A stretch of 64,000 nucleotides of DNA from Theropithecus gelada (lineage: Eukaryota > Chordata > Mammalia > Primates > Cercopithecidae). Under the pieces are notes generated by a model, which searched no databases, was not told where the DNA came from, and saw only the letters and a program-made list of their open reading frames with translations. A program made the position numbers and the translations under genes. How positions within the stretch are numbered: the stretch's first letter is position 1; each line of letters starts with the position of its first letter. Shown here piece after piece: positions 41,001 through 53,000 of this stretch. The stretch is taken from positions 66,957,196 through 67,021,195 of the forward strand of contig NC_037668.1 of assembly GCF_003255815.1 (NCBI RefSeq), given 5' to 3'.

Positions 41001-44000
41001 GCCCACCTCAGCCTCCCAAAGTGCTGGGATTACAGGCATGAGCCACCGCGCTTAGCCTTTTTTTTTTTTTCTTTAAATTACAATCCTATGCTTAAATCTT
41101 ATAATAATTACTCATTGCTCTTGGGAAAAAGCCTAAACTCCTTAAGGTGGCTTTAAGTTCTTGAGTAATCTGTCTTTACCCCTCTAGCCAAGACTGGGTC
41201 ATATCCTTTATTCCCTGGTAAATTGCATTTGTCACACAGTGTTATAACTACATACACCACCAGAATATGTGGAAATACAGACTATGTTTGTCTGCTTACC
41301 ACTGTACCTTTTTATTTATTTATTTATGTTTTGTGATAGTGTCCCACTCTGTGCCCAGGCTGGAGTGCAGTGGCACTATCATGGCTCACTGCAGCCTTGA
41401 CCTCTTCGGGCTCAGGTGATCCTCCCACCTCAGCCTCCCAAGTAGCTGGGACTACAGGCATGCACTACTATACCCAGCTAATTTTTGTATTTTTTGTAGA
41501 GATGAGGTTTTACTATGTTGCCTAGGCTGATCTTGAACTCCTGGGTTCAAGCGGCCTGCCTACCTTAGCCTTCAGAAGTGCTGGGATTATAGATGTGAGC
41601 TGCTGTGCCTGGCCAATTATACTGTCTTTATCTCCAGTGTCCTAGCGCAGAGTAGACGCTCAAGAAATACATATTATACAAAAGAATGAATTAATTAAAA
41701 AATGGAAAAAAAATAAAAATTTAAAAATGGGACTGCACTTTTGTGTGTCTCGATATTTCTGCCTATAAGTTAGGGATAATAATCTTGATCACTTGTCTCT
41801 CAAGAGAAAGACTTGATAATTCCAAAATGCTTAAACGTTTTCAGGGGTTTGGGTGGTATAGGAAGGGGGGAGAGGAAATATCATAAAAACAATGTTTTGA
41901 TTATTCGCGTTCCATTAGTTTTTACTCTAGTAGATTTTTGTGCTGAGATCACTCTTGAGCCTTTATAGTCTTATTATAACTTTCATATTCTGGGTTACTT
42001 GACATGTAACATGTATTTAATACATATTTGTTTCCTTGATTTATTTGGTGTCACAGTTTTTCCTGTGTTGTAGATTTATACCCATTATCTTTTGGCAAAA
42101 ATGAGAAGGCCTCACTAAGTGATAGCAGAAATTTTCTTAAGCAGATTTTTTTCTTAAGGATTTGATAGTTTTGGGATGAGGCACCAGGTAATAATGGGTT
42201 GTTGCTTTATCCATTAGCAATAACTGGTAAATTTATCTCTTCAGATTACTATTTGCAAAAATGATGAATGTGTGCTAGAAGATAATTCTCAGCGGACCAA
42301 ATGGAAAGTGATCAGCCCCACAGGGAATGAGGCAATGGTGCCATCAGTCTGCTTCCTCATTCCCCCACCCAATAAGGATGCCATTGAGATGGCCAGCAGG
42401 TAACTTGGCTCAGCTGCCACTGGTACACCCACCTCTGCGTTGGCCTCGGTGAACCAATGGAGGGATGAGTGTGCATTTGTGATCTTCTTGCACACAGTTG
42501 TAAAGTTCCTCCTGGGAGAGGCTTCTCATTGGAGATATCAAGTCTCCTACTGCCAGCCACATAGTAGATCTTCAATAAATATTTCTGTTCAACTAGAGTA
42601 TATTCAGTGATATTTCTTTTTTAAAGAACTCTTGCTTATAAATAGCTTACTCTCAAAAGATTGATTTTTTTTTTACCAGCCTGGCCAACATGGTAAAACC
42701 CGTCTCTACTAAAAATACAAAAATTAGCTGGACGTGGTGGCGCATGCTTGTAGTCCCAGTTACTCGGGAGACTTAGGCATGAGAATCACTTGAACCCAGG
42801 ACGCGAAGTTTGCAGTCAGCTGAGATCACACTACTGCACTCCAGCCGCCTGGGCGACAGAGCAAGACTCTGTCTCCAAAAAAAAAAAAAAAAAAGATTGG
42901 GCTGGGCAGAGTGGCGCATGCCTGTAATCCCAGCACTTTGGGAGGCCGAGGCAGGCAGATCACTTGAGGTCAGGAGTTCAAGACCAGCCTGGCCAACATG
43001 GTGAAACCCCGTTTCTACTAAAAATACATTAAAAAAAAAAAAAAAAAAAGCCAGGCATGATGGCAGTTGCCTGTAATCGCAGCTACTGGGGAGGCTGAGG
43101 CAGTAGAATCAGAGAATCGCTTGAACCGAGATTGCGCCACTGCACTCCAGCCTAGGCGACAGAGGGAGACTCCATCTCAAAAAAAAAAAAAGAAGGTTGA
43201 TTTTTTTGGGGGGGGGTCATTAGTTATCATTAGTTTATTATAAAAGAGAGATATGGAAATTATTTACATGATGAAAGATTTCAGAACTTCAGTGGAATGG
43301 CCAGCTTCACGTTGATGCCATTTCAATAGTGACTTATTTCACTCTACGTACTTTCCAAGAATGTCATCGTCTTTAAATAGGAAATAATCCTTGTCATCTA
43401 GAACTACTTTGGTGCCTCCATATTCTGGGAGAAGAACTTTATCTCCAACTTTCATGCTAACTGGTTGAATCTCTCCCAACAGCTAACTGGTTGAACCTGA
43501 CCCAACAGCAACTACTGTTGCTTGAAATACTTTTCCTTAAGATTTTTCTGGAAGCATAATGCCTCCTTTGGTTACAGTTTCAGCAGCACTCCTTTCAAAC
43601 TTTTTTTTTTTTTTTTTTTAAGATGGAGCCTTGCTCTGTTGCCCAGGCTGGAGTGCCGTGGTGTGATCTCGGCTCATTGCAAGCTCCGCCTCCCGGGTTC
43701 ATGCCATTCTCCTGCCTCAGCCTCCTGAATAGCTCAGACTACAGGCGCCCACCACCATGCCCGGCTAAAGTTTTTGTATTTTTAGTAGAGACAGGATTTC
43801 ACCATTTTAGCCAGGATGGTCTTGATCTCCTGACCTCGTGATCCGCCTGCCTCGGCCTCCCAAAGTGCTGGGATTACAGGCGTGAGCCACTGCACCCGGC
43901 CTGAGTGGAAGAAACTTTCTAAATGCTTGTCCTGCCATGACTCTCTCTGCCTGAGACTCCGAATTTTTTTTTTTTTTATGGCAGCTAATTTTCTTTAATT

Positions 44001-47000
44001 TTTTTAAAAGTAATATATGGGCCAGGCACCGTGGCTTATGCTTGTAATCCCAGCACTTTGAGAGGCTGAGGTTTTTGGATTACTTGAGGTCAGGAGTTCG
44101 AGACCAGCCTGAGCAACATGGTGAAACTCCATCTCTACTAAAAATACAGACAATTAGCCTGGCGTGGCGGTGCACAATTGTGGTCCCAGCTACTTAGGAG
44201 GCTGAGGCAGGAGAATTGCTTGAACCCAGGGTGTGGAGGTTGCAGTAAGCCGAGATTGCGCCACTGCACTCCAGCCTGGGTGACAGAGTGAGACTGTCTC
44301 AAAAAAAAAAAAAATACATATATATATATATTTTATATATATAAAATATATATATGTTTATGTAACATATATATGTTTATGTACATATTTTAGAAAGCTG
44401 GGTTATACTATAAAGTTTATTATAATAAATATTAGCTATCACCTCTCCTGTCCCAAAGTTCCACTTTCCAGAGTCAACTGTTTTCAGCAGATTTTGCTGG
44501 GTTATAAACCCACATTTCTGAATGTAATTTTTTCCTGCTATTTCCTTGTTTGTTTTCAACTTCAGAAATTATCTATTAACTTTTTACTCTAGGAAATTAA
44601 CATTTAGCTTTCTCTACATGCATATATGCATACGCTTCTTTCATCTTCCAAATGTAGTTATGTCACAGTTTTTGTTTAAGTTGATATTTTTTGTTTTATT
44701 AGTACATGCATTGTTTTTTTGTTTTTTTTTTTGAGACGGAGTCTCGCTCTGCCGCCCAGGCTGGAGTGCAGTGGCCGGATCTCAGCTCACTGCAAGCTCC
44801 GCCTCCCGGGTTTACGCCATTCTCCTGCCTCAGCCTCCCGAGTAGCTGGAACTACAGGCGCCCGCCACCTCGCCCGGCTAGTTTTCTGTACTTTTTAGTA
44901 GAGACGGGGTTTCACCGTGTCGGCCAGGATGGTCTCGATCTCCTGACCTCGTGATCCGCCCGTCTCGGCCTCCCAAAGTGCTGGGATTACAGGCTTGAGC
45001 CACCGCGCCCGGCTAGTACATGCATTGTTTAAAGCTGAGCCAGATTGTACTCTAGGGGACTATTGTGAGGCGACTGTGCCTTACGTCTCTGTCTCGGAAC
45101 TCATCCTCTGCCTCTCTCCTTGCTTGTACTTAGCTGCAGTCACTCTGGTCTTTCCTCTGTTTCTCACACACAGACCACATATTCTTGCCTCGGGGCCTTT
45201 GGACTTCCTGCTTGCCTCTGATATTTACATGATTCACTCCCTCACTTTGTTCAGTTTATCTTAGAACCCTCATGGACCACCATCCCCACTCACTGCATGC
45301 CACTCTCTGTCTTCTTTACTCATTTTATTTTTCTTCAGAACTCTTAATATTGCCTAACAGATTATGTGTTTGTTTATTCTCTCCTATTAGAGATTTTTGT
45401 CCATTTTGTTTACTTCTGTATCTTTAGCACTTAGAACCATTCCCAGCACATAGCAGGTATTCAATAAATGGTTGTTGAATGAAAGAATGAATGAGTAGGT
45501 GAGTGAATATATTTACGAATAAATTATTTTATTTACTTTCTTTTTTTTTTTTTTTTTTGGTTTGAGACCGAGTCTCCCTCTGTCGCCCAGACTGGAGTGC
45601 AGTGGTACAGTTTGGGCTCACTACAACCTCTGCCTCCTGAGTAGCTGGAATTACAGGTGTGTGCCACCACGACTGGCTAATTTTTGTAGTTTTAGTAGAG
45701 ACGGGGTTTCATTATGTTGGCCAGGCTGGTCTCGAACTCCTGACCTCAAGTGATCCACCTGCCTCAGCCTCCCAGAGTACAGGGATTACAGGCATGAGCC
45801 ACTGCACCTGACCCCTGTTTTATTTACAGGCATGAGCCACTGCACCTGACCCCTGTTTTATTTACTTTCTTATATAATTTTTGTTTCCTTGGAGTGGGTA
45901 ATTGTTTTGTTTTTTACTTTGCTTAGTTGTCCCCAAACTCTCCTACATTACTGTAAAAGGATTCCCAATATGGCCAAACACCACAGGCAATTTTCATTTT
46001 TCTTTTGGAAACATTTATTCTGGACCATTCTATCTTGTGTGTGTGTGTGTGTGTGTGTGGGTGTGGGTGTACCTGTTCTGTAGGCCTGATTTGGTCCTGT
46101 CTCTGTGATATTTCACGCTATGTTGGACCCACTGATTCCTAGATTCCAAGTCTTATTTATTAGTGTACTCCTTGGTTTGATGGATTACACTCTTTTCCTA
46201 TTGAAAAAGGCTGAGTAGGAGGTAAATTTTTTGAGACCTCATATCTGAAAATGTTTGTCTTCTTCTTCCTCTAACTGGCAAGATACTTTTTTTGGAAATA
46301 ATAATAATAATAATAATTATTGAGATAGAGTCTTGCTATGTTGCCCAGGCTGGAGTGGAGTGCACAATCTTAGCACACTGCAGCTGCCACCTCCTGGGCT
46401 CAAGTGATTCTCCTACCTCAGCCTCCCAAGTAGCTGGGACCACAGGTGCATGTCCCCATGCCCGGCTAATTTTTGTATTTTTAGTAAAGACAGGATTTCA
46501 CCATGTTGGCCAGGCTGGTCTCGAACTCCTGACCTCAAGTAGTCTGCCCGCCTGGGCCTTCCAAAGTGCTGGGATTACAGGCGTGAGCCACCATGCCTAG
46601 CCTGGAAATTATTTTTACTTTGAACTTTGAAATCATTGCTCTATTGCTTTCTAACTTTCAGGATTTCTTGTTTAGATGTATAGTGCCATTTTCATTCTTT
46701 CTCTTTTTTTTTTTTTAGGCTTACATAATAGTAAAACTCATCTTTTGTCATAAGCAGTACTATTGGTTTTGACAAAGGCTTAGAATTGTTTATCCTTCAC
46801 TATCATGATACGGAACAGTTTGATACTTTCACCTTTTGAAAGAAATCTTTATTTCTCTGGAGGTGTTTAAATGCTTCTCTTTGTCTCTAATCTTGAAAAG
46901 GGATGCTGTACCTTTGAGTCTTTTTGTATTCATTATGCTAATGAACACAAACTAGAAACTTGCTTTCAGGTTTGAGGAAGTTTTTTCTTGGATGATGATG

Positions 47001-50000
47001 ATGATGATGATGATGAAGATGATGATGATTTGAGACAGTCTCGCTCTGTCGGCCAGGCTGAAGTGCAGTGGCGCAATCTTGGCTCTGTGCAATCTCTGCC
47101 TCCTGGGTTCAAGCAATTCTCCTGCCTCAGCCTCCCGAGTAGTTGGGACTTACAGGCATGCACCACCACACCCAGCTAATGTTTGTACTTTTAGTAGAGA
47201 CGGGGTTTCACCATGTTGGTCAGGCTGGTCTTGAACTGCTGACCTTGTGATTTGCCACCTTAGACTCCCAAAGTGCTGGAATTATAGGCATGAGCCACCA
47301 CGCCCAGCCTGGATTATTTCTTTTTTTTTTCTTTTTTTTTTTTTGAGATGGAGTCTCGCTGTGTCACCCAGGCTGGAGTGCAGTGGCGCAGTCTTGGCTA
47401 ACCACAAGCTCTGCCTCTTGGGTTCACTCCATTCTCCTGCCTCAGCCTCCCGAGTAGCTGGAACTACTGACATCTGCCACCACACTTAGCTAATTTTTTA
47501 TATTTTTAGTAGAGATGGGGTTTCACCGTGTTAGCTAGGATGGTCTCTATCTTCTGACCTCGTGATCTGCCTGCCTCGGCCTCCCAAAGTGCTGGGATTA
47601 CAGGCGTGAGCCACCGTACTGACCTTATTTCTTTAATTATTTTATTCTCCTTTTTTTTAAGTTCTTGCTTTTAAGAACTCCCATTTGTTGAATGTTGGAC
47701 CTCCTGAACTGATTTTCGAATGTTCTCTTATTTTCTTTATTGTTGTTGTTGTTGTTGCTTTTTTATATTTTTATTCTTCTTTGAGATTTCCTGAACTTTG
47801 AATTTCAACTCTACTGAAATTTTAGTGGGACTTTTGGAGAGAGGGAAGATTAAACTTACGGATTTAATGCCTCTTGTTTAACTGATGTCCTGGCTTCTAG
47901 TTTTCCATCCTGTTCTTTATATCTTGCATGTTTTTCTCAACTTGAAGAAATTCAAGGTAACATGGTGGGTGTGTAAGAAAGTGTGTGTCTGTGTATTTGT
48001 GTATTCGTAAGTCTTCTTGAAATCAAGATTGAATTAGACATGAGATGCTTGGGGAAAAAAAATCTCAAACCCCTTCATACTGCAGTTTTCTTTTTTTTTT
48101 TTTCTTGAAATGGAGTTTTGCTCTTGTTGCCCAGGCTGGAGTGCAATGGCACGATCTCGGCTCACTGCAACCTCCACCTCCCGGGTTCAAGCAGTTCTCC
48201 TGCCTCAGCCTCCCAAGTAGCTGAGATTACAGGCATCTACCACCACACCTGACTAATTTTTGTATTTTTAATACAAAATTGTTGGTCAGGCTGGTGGTCT
48301 ATGTTGGTCAGGCTGGTCTTAAACTCCCGACCTCAGGTGATCCACCTGCCTCAGCCTCCCAAAGTGCTGGGATTACAGGCGTGAGCCATGCAGTTTTCTT
48401 TTATATACCAGGTGAATTTCTTAAACTGCTATTAGCTTCTCAGTATTTTAGCATTTTTATAAATGTTTGGAACACAGCAAATCAATTTGTAAACATTGAT
48501 ATAATCATTTTTCAACAATTCTGGATGGGATGTTGTTTATGCCTTTCCCTATTATTGTTCTCTCTGGTTATTTCTTCTCTCTGGCTTGTAATCATCGTAT
48601 TATAACCAGGTAACATTTATGAAATTACTAAATATGTGCTAACGTAATATGCATAATGCTATAGCAAATCCAAGTTGAAGATCCCAATTAATTAATGTAA
48701 TTTAGTTTTTTTTTTGTTGTTGTTGTTTTTTAATAGAGATGAGGTCTCACTATGTCAACCAGGCTGGTCTTGAACTCCTGGGCTCAAGCAGTCCTCCCAC
48801 CTTGGCCTCCAAAAGTTCTGGGATTACAAGCATGAGCCACCACGCCCAGCCTCAATTAATTTAGTTCTAAAAATTCCTGGGATGTTAGTATTTGACTTGT
48901 TGCCTTTCTCTGCTCAATGTATAAGCTCAGTTCTGCTAAGGCAATCACATTTTTCCTTAGAAGATCTCTAATGTGGAGCTGAAGTCTTACAAAGGTAATA
49001 GTCAAGTTCTGTGTTATTTCTAGGGTCGAACAATCTTATCAGAAGGTGATGGCCCTTTGGCACCAGCTACATGTTAACACCAAAAGCCTTATATCTTGGA
49101 ACTATCTGCGTAAAGACCTTGACCTTATACAGACCTGGAACCTAGAAAAGGTAATTATGAAAACCTTACCCCAAGCTCACATTCTGTTGGCAAGATTTTT
49201 TCAGAAGGAGCTTTTTTTCCTTACTGTGAGACTTTTCCCCACCCAAATGGAGTAAAGTAGACTCAGGGATACCATTTTACAGTTAGAGACCTGAGGTTCT
49301 TGCAAGTTAGAGGTAGCAATTTGAATGGGTAAAGGAAACTCCTAATTAGAATAAGTAACATCTTTGGTCTTCTTAGCAAGGGTAGAACATTGCAGGCTTT
49401 TTCTCACTCTGTAAGACAAGCATGTCTTTTGCATAAGAATACGTAGTAGGTGAATACTTGTGAACAATTATCAAGAGTTATGTTCAGTGGGGCAAAAAGG
49501 GTGCTTCTGGGGTGCTGGTAATGTTCTGCTTCTTAATCTGAATGCTGATTAAATGGAGGAATTCAAATTATAAAAATCCACATGTTTACAATTATGGTTT
49601 GTGCACTGTTTTGTATATATGTTACTTCAGTAAAATGGAGGAAAAGAGAAAGTGTTATATTTTTATTCTGTTGCAATTTCTTCTGGCTTTTTCTTTCTAG
49701 CTTCGATCCTCAGCACCAGGGGAGTGTCATCAGATTATGAAGAATCTTCAGGCCCACTATGAAGACTTTCTGCAGGATAGTCGTGACTCTGTGCTGTTCT
49801 CAGTGGCTGATCGCTTGCGCTTGGAAGAGGAAGTGGAAGCTTGTAAAGCCCACTTCCAGCACCTGATGAAGTCCATGGAGAATGGTGTGTGCACCGGGAA
49901 GAGGGAAAGAGAATAGTAGAATGAGAGCCTTTCAAGGGGTTGCTATGAAACCCTTCATATAAATGAGAAAGTAGCATCACTGCTTTTTTCCATTTGAGTT

Positions 50001-53000
50001 GCTACGAACTTGAGATAGAAAAGAACTTATAGATGAATTCTCAAAATCAGATCATGGAAGAAGAGGTCTGTTGATATTTCGTTTGTTACTGCTAATCAAC
50101 CTATCACATTGTCTTGTGGCTGTAACATGTTTGGACTCTGAAAGATTAGTACACAATATGTGAAATTTAGGATCAGGTAGAATCAGGCAGAAGATTCCCT
50201 AAATAAAGCCTTGCTTTCGTCAGTAGGATATCAGATCTGCTTATCTCTGATGTCGAACTTACTGGTCTTTTGTGTTTGTTCATTCACAGAGGACAAAGAG
50301 GAGACTGTGGCCAAGATGTACATTTCAGAGTTGAAGAACATCCGGCTACGCCTGGAGGAGTATGAACAGAGGGTGGTCAAACGAATTCAGTCTCTAGCCG
50401 GCTCTAGGACTGACAGAGATGCCCGGCAGGACAGTGCATTAAGGATTGCAGAGCAAGAAGTAAGCCCTAAGAGCAGTGTGGATGCTGGTTGTGTAGTGAA
50501 TGCTTTCAGAGTTCATTGGATGGCAAGAGTATGGAACCTAAGAAATAAGGCAATAGACTCGAGACAGTCCTTCTCAGGAGTTCTTCTTGTAGTCTATAAA
50601 TGTCTTTTACCTGTGGAGAAGTGTGATTTCAGCTCCATGTGTATTGCTGAATGTTGATTAGTTTCCTACAGAGTTGAGAAGGCAAACAGACTAGTAAATT
50701 GTTCTAAGCAGTATATTTGGGCTATGTATTTTGAAACTGCTTAGTAGAGATGCTGCTCTTGCTTCTATCCCTTATGCGCCTGTGCTACTTTCAGTGACTT
50801 GGTTACCTTCAGTCATATGACCAGTAAATACAAGGAATGACTCTGATTTGAATGTGGGCTCTGATATATGCTCTGTCTGCGACTTTGAGCAAGTGAACTC
50901 TCATCCCTAGTTTACTTTTGTAAAATGGAGATGGCAATGCACAATATAGGGTTATTTTGAAAATTAAATGGTATAGTACATATAATGAGCTTCCTGAAAA
51001 AGTAAAATACTATGAAAATGTAGGATAGTATTCTTGAAGTAAAAGCAGCAAATATATATTGCTTTATTAAGTCCTCTGAGGCATACAAAGAAAAGTAAGC
51101 CAAGGTCCTTGTTTTTTGGCTTATAGTGTAGTGAAAGAAAAATAAAAAGTTAAAATTATGATTAGAAACTTCAGTATAAGATATAAGAGATGTCATGAAT
51201 ATAGTAACTAGTATATTTCCAAGCAAAGATTGCTGTAGGAACTTAGAGTGTTTCTAGAACATTTCTAATTAGAATGGTATGAGAGAGCTCTATGAAGCCT
51301 ATTAAATTTGATCTGGGAGCTTAAAGGAGATGGAAAGGAACGGCCAGTGAAGAGGAGTGATTTTTCCAACTTTCTATTTTTTTCCCCCAAACCTGAAGAG
51401 AAGGGTGAGAGGGAAGTATGATTTTTACTGGTGGAGAGGGAGGTAATATAAGGCATATCATAGGAGCCTGGGAATTCTCATGTGGAAGCTTTTTACTTTT
51501 CCATAGGGTGATACAAAATCTATTTGTCCCTGAAAAATAGGACACACTAAGAAATAAAGGTCGACTGGATGCTTTGGGAGGCCAAGGTGGGAGAATCGCT
51601 TAAACCCAAGAGTTTGAGGCTTCAGTGAGCTATAACTGCACCACTGCACTCGAGCCTGAGTGAAAGAGTGAGACCCCGTCTCAAGATACATATATACATA
51701 CATCTAAAATACCTTTCTTTTTAAAACTTTATTTTGAAATAATTTAAGATATATAGAAAAGTTTTATTCTCTTATACGTCTCACCTAGAGTCCCCAAATG
51801 TTAATATTTTTGTACATTTGCTTTATCATTTTATTCTATATATTATACATAATAATATTCCTTTTTTATCTTGAGAGGAAGTTCCAGACATGAAACTCCT
51901 TTATTCCTGAATACTTCAGTGTACATCTTCAAAAAAAAAAAAAAAGACAGCCTCTTACATAACCATGGAGCAATGATAAACACCAGGAAATTAACATTGA
52001 TACAGGTCGGGCGTGGTGGCTCATGTCTGTAATCCTAGCACTTTGGGAGGCTGATGTGGGCGGATTACATGAGACCAGGAGTTGGAGAACAGCCTGGCCA
52101 ACATGGCAAAACCCCATCTCCACTAAAAATACAAAAAGTAGCCAGGCGTGGTGGCAAGTGCCTGTAATCCCAGCTATTCAAGTGGCTGAGGTATGAGAAT
52201 CACTTGAACCCGGGAGGTGGAGGTTGCAGTGAGCCAAGATCACACCATTGCCCTCCAGCCTGGGCGACAGAGCAAAACTCTGTCTCAAACAGACAAACAA
52301 ACAAACAAAAAAAATTGATATAATACTGCTATCCAAGCTCACACACCATTAAAATTTCATCAGCTGATCAAATAATGACCTTTATATCCTCATACCATCC
52401 ATCCCTGGCAACCCCAAGAAGGAAGGTCCAGGATTCAGTCCAGGATTACATATTGCATTTGGTTGCTGTGTATCTTCAGATTTCTTCAACTTGGAACAGT
52501 TTCTCAACTTTCCATCATCTTTCATGACCTTAACATTTTTTTTATGAGTGTAGGTCATTTATATTGTAGAATAAATGTAGAATATTTTGTTCTTCTGTTT
52601 GTGGTTATCTGAGGCTTCTTCCTGATTAGTGTTAAGTCTTACAATTTTGGCAGGAATCCTACAGAAGTAATACTGTGTCCTTGGTACATTAGTGTGTCAT
52701 ATAAGGATGCATGTGACATTACTGGTGATGTTAACTTTGATCTCTGGTTCCTATTTTCCCTTTGTAATTACTAAGTATCTTATGGGGAGGTACTGGAGAC
52801 TATGTAAATATCTTATTTTTCATCAGATTTTCACCAACTAGTTTTAACATCCATTGTTAATTCATGACTGAATCAATTATTAGTATCATAGTTGCCAAAA
52901 ACTGCTTTTCTAATTCTGTCATTCCTTCTACATAAAAAACATTTACGTTGTATGGAAAAAGAAAAACCAACCTTCTTTCCTTTTCTGTAGTTTGTCTTCC

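Larger units (their letters stand above)
40680..41690 (+). mobile_element. L2 element split by two Alus
   Basis: GGATTATTGTATCAGCCTCC, then AAAGCCTAAACTCCTTAAGG, then CCTAGCGCAGAGTAGACGCT are successive L2 parts around Alus at 40757-41057 and 41322-41615. Confidence 0.75.

Noticed and set aside
43339..43938. Functional HSPE1-like gene on the minus strand
   Set aside because: In-frame stop, Alu interruption and deletion in the N-terminal region make it a pseudogene.
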